In this document: piece after piece, positions 1 to 11,800 of the stretch | Layout of the letters: each line of letters begins with the position of its first letter | Position numbering within the stretch: the first letter of the stretch is position 1 | Source of the DNA: Bradysia coprophila | Taxonomy: Eukaryota > Arthropoda > Insecta > Diptera > Sciaridae | Reading direction: 5' to 3' | Assembly: GCF_014529535.1 (NCBI RefSeq) | Contig: NW_023503307.1 | Location: forward strand, 1,109,739-1,173,738 | Length of the DNA stretch: 64,000 nucleotides | Notes under the pieces: model-generated | The model's input: only the letters and a program-made list of their open reading frames with translations | What the model was told of the DNA's origin: nothing | Database searches by the model: none | Program-made: the position numbers and the translations under genes

Positions 1-242
1 TTAAAAGCGATTTTTCTGATTTTCTGTTGGTAGGATTGTAGTGCGAAAATTCAAAGGTCTCGAATTGGTCCGTTTTTTTAAAAATTACTTTATGACCAAC
101 CAACAATAACAATATGTATTAAAAATTTAAAAAGAAAATGGCACCTTACAAGTTAGAATGAATCGTGCGGGTCTTACATAGTTTCTGTTAATTGAGAGCT
201 GGAGTCAAGATAATGGTATTCTGTTTTCCTTCGAATGTACGG

Positions 243-470
243 TTAGTAACGATAGTTTGATTCTTTAAAAGAGATACCAGTGTCATTCAATTTAAAAGTT
301 ACCAATGTTGTGGAATGTTTATGTTTTGCTGGGCACACCATGCTTACACCTAAGTCTATTTTAAATTTGTTTTTACGACTCGGAATCAGTGATGGAATTA
401 CTAAATTACCTTCTGTATTAATTTTTATCATACTTACCATACGAAAATCCCCGAATTCAATTAGCGACAC
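243..470 (-). pseudogene. possible fragment of a secreted nuclease-like protein
   Basis: A 75-codon open stretch on the minus strand reads through a segment with the pattern ...P-S-L-I-P...GVSMVCPAKHKH..., which recalls the N-terminal region of insect DNA/RNA non-specific endonucleases. The resemblance is from memory of the family pattern only; no catalytic motif is present. A donor-like GTAAGTATG sits inside it and a CAG acceptor-like site just upstream, so it may be part of a spliced or decayed gene. It lies downstream of the chloride-channel gene and may equally be a chance ORF. Confidence 0.18.
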
Positions 471-755
471 AAATTCCGTTATTCTGACTTAAAATAAATT
501 TATTAGTTTCAACAAGCGATTCATGCGGTTCTGAACAATCCGAATGCTAGGACTAAACAATTCGTCTGAAAATATCCGTTAAAACGTTACACCATCAATG
601 GAAGTTGGTTCTTCTATTGCTAAAAATTGCGTCAAAAGTATGAAGTGAGATTCTTATCTCACAACATTTTTTTCTCCCCTAATTAACACTGTTTTTAGTC
701 CCTATATTTATCGATTACTGTCTAACTATTTGTTGACGATATGCGTGAATTATAT

Positions 756-2346
756 TCAATAGACTAACCAATAAATTATGTTAAATATACCGAAAAGGGC
801 TGCATAACCATATCGGAAAATGAGGTCAATCTGGGATGATATGTCCTCTTTGTCGGACGTAACGTTACTGACATACGCAAATTCTGCACAAAAATGAATT
901 ATTTTTTTAAACAATCTGAAGAAGTGGACTTAGACCTTAGAAAACTGCATGAAAAAAATGATTAACTCACCGACCATGGCTATAAAGACAAAGGTCATGC
1001 TAACTCCGGTGTAAACATCAATAGCTTTGATGTACGACGTTTTCGGCAATTGCATGGAAAGCAGCGTAAGGCCAATGGGCATCAGAAGTAATGATAGGGC
1101 ACAAATGACCAATCTAACGTTGGCGGCTCTGCGGTTCAACAAAAACGAAATCCATGATAGTATTACGAGCATTGTGCACGGTATATAAACTTGTGTCACA
1201 TAGTGGCTTGTGTTTCGTTTTACTTGAAATTGTGCATTCAATCGTGAATAGTTGCCTAATGGGAAAAGTGTTTAGTAACACATTTTAGTAAATTCAATCC
1301 ATTTTGATGAACTACCGGTGGTCAACTGAATAAATTCGGAATTCTGTCTGTGGCCAGTTAACGCAAACAAATTTATGGTTGAATCTACTGAAACTCCAAC
1401 GGCATTCTCATTTTTCCAGGTATATGTGATATCTCTAGCCGTATAACCGTCTGAAAAAAAAAGATCTGTACAGAAACTCTCGTGAAACTTGACTTTTACC
1501 AACAGCTCTCTATAGACAATGAACAAATCTGACTATCCATTGGAAAATTAGTGTAGTCCATGGGACAGGCGGCCGTGACACTCAATCTAGTTCCATTAAA
1601 ATATTTTCAAGTATAAAAATCGACTTGTTTCCAGTTAAGTTTTACCTGACACTCCTAATCACTTCACCATTGCTTCGGACTTTGACGAATTCATTTTTCG
1701 CAGTAATCGAATGAGCAAAGCCTTGTTTCTCATTCACAAAGAATGTGTCGGGTAACCAAATTGATTTCGAAACTTCGTGGCCGAAACTGAGCGTTTCGAT
1801 ACCAGACCGATTAAACGCTAACCGGGGATCATTCCAGTACTGACGGAAATAGAAATTGATTGAGTAATCCTAAAAAAATGGTCAACAATAAAATGAAAAA
1901 CGTAAAACTTATTACACGATGTAGCTACCAACCATATTAACATCGGACAGCGCGTCAAAAGAAATTACGTACATTGTGATTTCAACGTTAACCGGTGGCC
2001 CTAAAATTATAGCGAGTTTAAAGAACAATAAAATCAATTCTTTTTATTTGTTATTTGGTGTAGCAACGTTGAGAGTTTTAGACTATGAATATGGACATGA
2101 CGCAACAGCGGTAAAGATAAGACTCACCACCATAGTTAGGTCTTAATCGTTTGTCGTAACCAGAAAGTAATGAGTCAATTAATTCGGAAACATTAGCGTA
2201 GTTTTGTTCATGTACTGCATTTGATCTGAGAAAGAATTTTCGTTTTTACACAAAAAAATAATTAATTTTTTCAAAACTCACTTCACATTTTCGAAACCAA
2301 TAACGCAAAATACGAAAATCACTGCAACGTAATTAATTAATTGCAT
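756..2346 (-). CDS. Cys-loop ligand-gated chloride channel, Hodor/pHCl-like
   Basis: Pentameric anion channel subunit of the plasma membrane. Eight exons join in frame to 361 aa: 2346-2282, 2225-2128, 2000-1933, 1869-1646, 1586-1504, 1450-1316, 1255-971, 883-756, all with GT..AG introns of 59-127 bp (most under 90 bp). The first exon encodes a signal peptide (MQLINYVAVIFVFCVIG). The ligand-binding domain has WxPDTFFVNEK and a canonical Cys-loop with 13 residues between C159 and C173 (CPMDYTNFPMDSQIC). M1 (IPCTMLVILSWISFLL), M2 and M3 lie in exon 7; M4 ends the protein (YAALFGIFNIIYWLVY). The M3-M4 loop is very short. It resembles the insect zinc/pH-gated group (Hodor and relatives) more than GABA or glutamate receptors; ligand is inferred. 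Odd: M2 lacks the usual PAR motif (AANVR) and is strongly hydrophobic. The gene probably lies inside an upstream intron of the plus-strand gene that follows. Confidence 0.9.
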
Positions 2347-2829
2347 TTTGATTCACTTTAAAGAGCAGCACAACTTTGTATCTTGATGTTCGTTCTGCAC
2401 AGAACGATTGTCCAGTTATAAGTATTTTCTTTTGTAGCTTCATTACGCCTAATATATCGACCATATTGCGCTGTAAGTAGCAGCAGCAAGAGAGAAGATT
2501 TTTTTTGCGGAAATGTCTTTATTAAATTTAAATTGAGATGGAATTTTGTGAATACACAGCACAACATAATGAATCGTAACGCATTATATTTCAATATTAT
2601 TTATTAAGGCAAATGGCTAAAGCAGATTGAGTCACTTAATTTACTAAGTGATCGCGACCTTTCAATCGCACTGGTTTTCGGTTGTCATTGGTCATTTCGC
2701 AAAAAAATACACTTCTGATTCGGATTTCTTTAATGTACTGCTACATGCTATATGACTGTGCTAGCTCCAAAATGTGGTACACAAATATCATTCTACACCC
2801 AATTGTAACATCATTTTCTATCCAAACAG
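2347..2829. other. gap between the channel gene start and the first visible kramer exon
   Basis: Contains the promoter side of the minus-strand channel gene and the polypyrimidine/acceptor (TTTTCTATCCAAACAG, ending at 2829) of the first plus-strand exon. Short ORFs here have no recognisable product. Confidence 0.5.
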
Positions 2830-5800
2830 ATACGAGCCCAGCTTTGATAAGAACAAATATTTCGATTCGACTGCTCAGCCTCAATCGTATCATCCGCAGC
2901 ACATGCTAAATTCGCCAATATCACAAACACATTTGAACGAACCGATCTATGGATCACAGCATCTGAACAAGTCGAATAGTATGCAAAATCATAAATTCAA
3001 AAACAACTGGGAAACATCCAATTCGAACCAAATAAAATCTCCATACGGACAAGACATGCAGCAACAAGACCTGCAAAATTTGCTATCATTCTCATCGGAA
3101 TTGTACCAGAGTAATCGTGACAATATAATACGGGCACCGCACCGGTTCGAAGATTATGGCAGGAAGCATTTCAATGAACAGAACGATGTCGATACATACG
3201 GTATGCAACCGTTACTCAACAGCCGGCAAAAGTACGAACTACAAATGGAAATGAATAATTCGGAACGAAGGACACCTGATACTTATGGTCGTTCGCGAAT
3301 CGATCAAATCAACCGGAATCTCATGGACTATGAAGACATTTACAATTTGAATTCGCAGCCAGATATGAATGTGTACAGACGGCCGACTAGTCCGCCATCA
3401 CATAAAAATTTACAGACTTTACAACATCTGCAAGGATCAAGCCAACGAGCGGTTCCGAGTAAATTGGAGGTGAGATTTAGGGAGGATTGGTTGTCAAAAC
3501 TCTTTTACAATTATTGCGTTTCAGCAAAAGCAAAACGTACGGATGCGTCGACCCGTACAGTCAATTCCTAGACCACATTCGGCCGATTTTCTCGAATATG
3601 AGACAAGAATGGAAAGCGCCAATAACCCTGTTCCCGAAATGATGCGAGCTCCACGTCCAAAGTCTAGTCTTGATATCAATAGAACACCAGATAACTTTTA
3701 TTATTCGGAAGCGAGTTATGCAGAAAAAATGAGACAAAGTGCGCTATACCTTCAAAAGACACCGAGTGGTTTGTATGGCAAGGACAAGCATTCGGAAGTA
3801 TTGAAACAGTCGAATTCAAGAGGTAAGAACCGAAAATACTTTCAATTCTAGATAAACGTTCAACGATAAAATTGAATTGATTGTCCCGTAGGTGATATAA
3901 GCGGTCACAACATGGGCTATAACACGATACCAGGCGAAAGTGGTTTCGTCATGCATTCCGATTCAAAGCATAACAATTCTCACACACCACGAAATCATCG
4001 AAGTTACAACAAAAACGTTAATTTACAAAACGAACAATTTCTGCGGTCAGCTAGTGTCCGATTACCGCGCAAAGCTGATGACACCGGTATGCGAGACAGC
4101 GAACAGAAACGTGAAGAGTCGATGAAACGTTTGCTGGAGTGGAAACAGCGTATGCTTCAATCACCATTGACTCGGAAAGGTGTACCCATATCATTAGCGA
4201 TGGATGCTAAAACACCATTATCGGTTAAGACAGCAAATATTACACAAGGAATACAGCGCAGTCGATCAGCAACGAATGCAAATAATGCCGGTTACAATAG
4301 CTACTCGTCAGATGATGAAGGTGAGTCGATTTTATATGTGATCTCTCTCATTCTACAATTTCATTTTAATTGCATGTTTGATGTTGTTAACCAAATTATA
4401 ATAATTTGCGAATTGGTGGTTTAGTTTTAATCGAAACGAAATGTGGGAGTATAATCACTCAGTAAAACAAATCAAAAATAATGGTAAATTGGGAAAGGTC
4501 TATAATTTCTACGTATAATCACAGCTATTAACTGTTGTGTATACAGAAGTTGATTCTTGTTTATTTTACTAAAATTGCAAAATGTTCTGGACATTTATCT
4601 AAATTGAATCGGACACCAGCCTATTATTATCCATATAAAATAGTGCATGGGCGCTGAGCATATTGATTGACTTCTATGTCGAAGAAAAACTCTATTCACG
4701 GTACAGCAATTTTAAATACGAAATTATCGTAGCTCTTAATTTAATTCCCGGGAGAATGATCGAACCCAAGCAAAATGTATTCACATCATTTTATGCACCA
4801 CAAAACGCCCTTATTATTGCCATTTTATATGATGGGAAACGATAAAAAAAATCGACAATTTTGTCAATTTAACATAAACCAAACGTGGCGGTTTTAAACA
4901 GTTACTTTATGAGCTCCTAAATTTATTACCGATTTCATCGAGAAAAGTTTGTGATAATTTTACTGGAATTTTACTACAGTTAAATAGATATCACACTCTT
5001 CTTGGGTGTTGGATACGCGATACAGGTTAGATTTTATTATTTAAAAAAACGTGAATCATTTTATTTTTGTTATTTTCAAACTAACTATCAATTTTACACT
5101 ATGGACTTAGCGATGAAGAAGTCTAGCACTTTATTACCTTCATTCCTCAAGTATCCACGCCTCTATGACTGTTTGAAAATCACGTTTTTTCAACTTTAGC
5201 GTGTCTCTGCCGGCTTCACTTGCACTTAGGGTACACAATTTTTGTACAATTGTTATTAGAATTTCAGGCACTATCGATTGAAACCACAACCATTTTTCCA
5301 CCTCTGCAGACAGGATGGGCTATGCACCAATATCAACGACGGTTCGGATGAAAATCAAAAATTTTTGTCGAACTTTGTTCAAAAATATCAAAAGTGCATC
5401 GAAATGCTCAGTGAAAATTCTTGCGAAAAACGTTTTAGCAAACGTCTGCGCTTGGGGGCAGAGAAAAGCACACTCCATACAATTCCGGTGTACGAAAAAT
5501 TGCACACAAGGAGGGAGGGGTGTTTTAAAACACGGAATAAATGCGGACGAAATTTATGAACGCTTCCTTTAGGTAATTGTTGTTAATTGACACACTCGAC
5601 CTGCAGCCAAGTGCCTAGAAAACCATTTATCAATCGGAAGCGTAAATAACTATTTTCTGTCCTATTCATATATGATTCATATTTGATATGGATCATCTAT
5701 AGAATATGTCCCCTTCGAAGGTCCTTTTATATTCTCACTCTCATTTTGATTTTTCTGATGAAAGGCTATAAATTCTGTAAATAAAAGAAGAAGAAAAAAA

Positions 5801-8800
5801 TTCTGAGCATGAGGCCTTTAGATAATGTTTAATAAGATTCACGAGTTTCTGTAAGATGGAGGACTTTCCAGAAGCTATGACCTTTAAAATAGGCTGTATG
5901 CAACTCGAACCTGGTTTTCAAAGCATAATCTAGCGAACCGACACGATAATTTTCCAAAGAAAAAACTACTCGTATACAAACTGGCTTCGTATTTGAACAT
6001 TCTGCACTAAGCTCTACTAATTCTATTGGTGTTAAGGTTGTCTAAATTTTATTTTATAATTGGTGACTGGTGTTTAATAAATCATAAGGTCGTTTCAAAT
6101 CGCACAGACTTTTATTAATTATATTAAATAAATAAAAATAACTTATACCCAGGATCACATTGCCACATTGTAATATTTTTAACCGAAAAAAATGATTAAA
6201 AAAAATAATTTTATTTAATTAAAATTTAAAAAAAATCGGCTTTATTTTCGGGTTGTTTAAGTGCATCATATACCCATTTTTTTAGAATTATTATTATTTT
6301 TATTAAATATTTTATTTCCATATTGGCAGTAAAAGTAAGTTTCTGAAGCGACCTTTGGTAAAATTAAAATGGGACTCTGCTGCAATATAGTTTTTTTTAT
6401 TTAAAAAAACAGCAAAGGAACTTATTTTAATTTATTGTAAGTAATAAATTACAAACATTACGATCGTAATTTGATCATCACAAAAGCTTTAATAAACGTA
6501 ATAATTAATAATTAAATTAGTGACATTAGGTAAAGTACTGTAAACAATTAAAAAAAAACGACATCAGTTTTATTTAAAAAAAAAAAACAATATACCTTCC
6601 TGCCGAGTGCGATTACATTTTCTTTCATACATTTACTAACTAATAACCCCCTTATTATTATTTTTGTTATTATTTTTTTTTTGGTGTTGAAGATGCTCAA
6701 ACCTTCTGGATTCAATTTTTTTTTTGGTTTAATATTAACATTTCATTTAGTCGTAAAACAAGCATCAAATCTTTACAACTAACCAATTAACACTTTATGA
6801 ATCTGATCTCTCAAAATGTAAACGAAAAAAAAATAAACAAAAAAAAATAGTAGAAACTAAAGAGGCGTCCATTGTATCGGGCATGTCTATCTTAAACGAA
6901 AGTTTAACGAAACGGAAATTAATTAGCAAATTTTGAGCCTCGTATTAATCATTAGACGTAGCACATACACACGTATTATACACACAAAAGAAAGAAAAAG
7001 AAAACCAATAACGTAGCGCAAGAAGTAATAGATTTGGATTAATTTAGTTTCTACTAATTCATTTTGATTAGAAATTTTTAAGAGAAATGAAGAGATATAC
7101 GTACAAAAAGCGAACACGTTTGTAATATAAAAAAATGTATATTCACTCGTCAGATGAGCCTCACATACCACCGGCAGGAAGGGCATCTCCGCGTCCCACA
7201 CCCCCGTCCTCTTCTAGCGAAGAAACAGTTCCTAGTCAATATGATTACCCTAAGCCAAACCCAAAAGCTCTTTGCACTACACTACTGGACAAAGATTCTT
7301 ATGTCCCAGTTTATGCACAAAAAACCGTTAAAGATTCGATATCCACAGGCTCTGAACCGAATTCCGATCAGATTTCGATTGTTGACGGTGATGTTAACAG
7401 TTCGAATTCCACGGACAGTACTGTGAATGTTAAATCGGAAAATTCATTTACCGAAATCTCTGTGGATGATATTGAAGAAGTATGTAATCAAGACAATGAT
7501 AACGATGAAGAAGAACCGGCGTCCGACGGTGTCGATGATGAAGAAAAATCGTTTGAGTATACCGATGGTGATTTGGAGGAGGCGTTAGAATCAAAGTCTG
7601 ATGATGGAGACGAAGCAAAGACACCGACTAATGATACGAATGAAGAAATTAGCGAAAGTCACTATATGCCAATGACTCCGAAAAAATCAATTTTGAGTAT
7701 GTCTGAAAGTAATATCTTTGCTTCAAGTAAATTAAGTATGAATGATGTCGATAACGATAATGCATACGTTGAGATGACAACAATGGGATTCAATACGTCG
7801 ATATTAGCTAACGATAGTAAATCGTCCTACGAACTAGTTTGCATTAACAAGAAAAGTAACCATTGTCGCACTGAATCCGAACCGGTTTACATGGAATTGT
7901 CTCACCTTAAAAATTCCACGTTGAGTTTAAATTCGGAAGAACCCGAAAACAACACCAAACCATCAATTAAGAAATCCGGGAATAAAAAAGGTTTCGACAA
8001 ACGAATCGACATTGGGAAAGGCGATAATCTCCCCGACATATTGAAGCTAACCAAAAATGTCACTGTCAGCGAGAGTTCTGATACCGAAGATGAGAATCCG
8101 AGTGATTTGTATAATGTGGATCTTCGATCGCGTACAAGATTCAGTTTATCCGATACATTTCGTCCAGCTTCTTATTACTTAGGCGTTACAAGACCAGACA
8201 GTTCGGATAGTGAAATCGTATCGCCTCCACCGATTCCATCATCACCCCCTCCAATGGAAGAACTGAATACTGAAGAAATATTTTCGGCCGAAAACTGTGA
8301 CACCATACGCAGAAAGGGCAAAAATTCGTTGAACCTGTCCTACGATCAAATTCCTCGATTACATTCCAGCAACTCTTCGTTGAATTCAATAAAGAAAGAT
8401 GGCATTAAGACCAGTCGACTGAGTCTACCCGAACAATACCTTAAGTACAAAATTAAGAAAACCGATGATTCCAGTTCAAATTACAACACAGACAACAGCT
8501 CTCCGACATCGTCCGATTACGATTTATACAATAAGCTTAAACTTCAATCGCCGTCATTTTCCGGTTCTCTATACCCGTCAAATGTATCGCTTCGTTTCGA
8601 TGGCATGGACAACAGCAGTGTGGATGAGCAACGCATGAAACGTCGACCAATATCCGAAGATTCGATGAGCGAAATTGAAAGCGATCGATTCGACCAAGAT
8701 ATTCCGGATGTTGACCTGAATGCCTACCTGAACAATTTACAGTCGTCCAATGTATACTCGGACAAACAAATGGAAACCCAGTGGTCACAAGATTCCATTT

Positions 8801-11800
8801 TAAATGATGTGCCATTTATCAAGCCACCGGAGGTGTTTCGTAGCGAAAACGACAAAATTTTCTACGACAACATTAATTTCCTTAAAAACGATGAATGCGC
8901 CCTGAACAACGAACAACGACGTAAGGCAGCTGACATTGAAAATAAATTTGATTTAAGCAGTATCAACGACAATCCGAAGACTGCATCAACGCCCAAAACC
9001 TTTAAGAGTCAGCACTTGAATTACAGTCATCCAAGGACTGCTTCTATGGATAGCACAACGTCACACAGTTCTAAAAGGTCGTATGGAAGTAGGTCCGACA
9101 ACAATGCATCTCATTCCGGGTTTGATATTAGCATGTTATCGCCGGTCCATAGTCGAGTTAGTAGCAATATTTCGGAGCTTTCCGCCCAATCAGCACCATA
9201 TTACTATAAAGACGTTACGCCTGTTGAAAATACACTCGCAAACAAATCTAGGTCGAACGGCAGCAATCTATCTCTTTCGTATTCATCACCGAAACTGAAT
9301 AACATGAGAGAAGTTGGTTTGAAAAGAAACGGAATCTCTCATATTCACAATCAACTGGATGGATCTCATGGAACGATAGCTTCAGCAACTATATCTGAAG
9401 ACATTCTGAATGTGGCGAACAAAACTCAGCTCATTGATAGCAAAAATTTGTACGGCAAAGACGTGAAGATGGAAAAAAATGTTTCAAAAGAACTGACCAC
9501 CGGATATGTTGCCAACAAATTGTATGGCCGAAGCGAAGGAGTCAAAACGAACAAAGCGACGGTTGATAGTAAAGTACTGAACAACATCACTCCTCCAAAA
9601 ACAAATAACACAACCGTCCAGTGCAATACTGATCGCAATGGTGCTAATACCTACAGTAATTTGTCGAGTGAGTCTCGACTGAATCGAAGTAATCATGTGA
9701 CTACAGAAGGTCTAAACGAATCATCCGACGGTAATTCACTGTGGGAAGAAGATGAGATTTGGCGCGAAAGACTTCGTCGCGTGTCCCATCGACATGCTCG
9801 ATCGTTGGACGATTTAGATAAAATTGATAAAGACTGTCCGGTTGGCAACGGAAAAAATGCAACAGAAAAGCCACAAATAAGAGCTAATCCCGGTTCGACT
9901 CGCAATGAACCTGTTGCTGTCGCATATGACGAAAATGATGTGTATGTACAATTAGCAAAAGATTCCAATTCAGACTTGTATGAACGGTTACGAGATGATA
10001 ATGTGAGAAAATCGGTTGAAATTAACAGAGAAACGTTAAGGCAATGGGATTCGATGTCCAGTGGTTTAATGAAAAGTGCGACGGGTAGTAATATTGGTGT
10101 AGGGTTACAATCTAAAACAAAGACTAGCAATGTGGACAGTGAAGATTCTGGTAGCACATCTGGTAATAAATTGGGTCGCACTCACAGCAAATCATATCAC
10201 ATTGTGTAATCACTTCTAGGTTTTAAGTATAATTAATTTACATTTTCTTTTATACATTTTTTTTACTTAATTAATTGATTTATTAATGTGGATTGTACAT
10301 TTTTTTTGACAAAATTTATATTTTTTTTAAAAACTTATTTCTCTTTTCATTTTTATTATTAACTTTATCGTAATCTTTTTTTAGGATAATTTTACACATT
10401 TATTTTGAAATAAATTTAAGGAAAAATTCACACAAAAGAATTACTACCTTTTTCTCATTGAACGACCACCAATTTCAAACGGATGAACGTTTTGTGCGTG
10501 GCTTGGGGTCATTTTTTGGTTCCTAGGTCTATTACTGAAATAAAGAGAGTAAATAATTTCGGAATACACATCTGTCAACAACTGGTTTTCTTTCAGCTCG
10601 TATTTACTTCATTCTTAGTATACGATCAGTATTTATCGTTCGTTACGCAAATAAGCACAAATATTACAATGTTTACCATCTGATACAAAACCAGCTGTTG
10701 GTAGGCGCCCACCGAAATAAGTTGTAAGCATAATTTCAATAGGAATAAAGGAAAAATAGTACCTTCGATTTTGATAATTCAATGCAGAGCATTATTCTAG
10801 AGCAAAACATTATTCTACTGCCTCAAAAATGTATCGTTATTAAATGTACTCTCAGAGTCACGGCCTTGAAAATAAAAATCTTCGAGTTTTAGGCTTGAAA
10901 CACCTCTTGTCTCTTCGCAACAAAAATTTGTTTTACGGTAGCTTTCAGTCCGAGGGGGAAAGCACTCTTTTTTATTGACGTGATTAACATGAAGACGAAT
11001 CAGTGATTAACCAGCATTTTACCGGGGGAATCGTCACAAAACTACAAGTAACAGTGAAATATGGTGGTTAACCATGGTAAATCACTGATTAACCGTGCGT
11101 ATTCACAAAAATCATGTTGATGATTAACTATTAACTATGTTAATCAGAAAAGAGTGGTTTCCCCTTCGTTTCAGTCCGATAAGACTTTTGTTTACATCTT
11201 ACAAAAGTACTGCATCTATGCATGCAGTCGTAGAATAGTGTATATAAGTAACAAAACAAAAAGAATGACCCAACTTCGGGCAGTAGTTAGCATAAATTCA
11301 TAAAATTTATTCAACACAATGGACAGACTTTGGAATCTAAAATCGTTTTTTTAGAGATAAATTGCAATTTTTATGTCGAACTATGACTTATAGTGCAGGT
11401 ACGCAAGAGTTTTAAAAGCTTACATCGAAGTAGGTATTTGTTTAACGATGGGAGAAAATATGAAATTCCAACAAGAGTGAATTTTCAATTTCTCCCAGAG
11501 GTGTACACAACGTTTTTCATGTGTGCATGGAACCATTTTTGATTAACCGCTTCTCTCCACGAAAAGGAATAGTCATTTACGTATCTGTTTTAAACGCTAG
11601 ATTTTAGGCAATTTCACGAGTGAACGAAGTTTAGGGCGACAACTTTTCATGCCAATAGCCTAAATTTCGCGAAAAATTCTGAAATTTATATCCAAGGTAT
11701 GAAAACATCAATTCACTATTTTCTCCCCGAGTGAGAGAAATTACAGCACTTTTCTCATTAAAAAAGTCATGCTGAATCGTTAACAAAACGCAATTCTCTT

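Noticed and set aside
5278..5572. Two overlapping ORFs of 85-93 codons in a kramer intron
   Set aside because: No homology that I recognise and no splice or start context; overlapping frames suggest chance.
9426..10181. Minus-strand ORFs of 70-162 codons
   Set aside because: Antisense of the long kramer exon; no domain.
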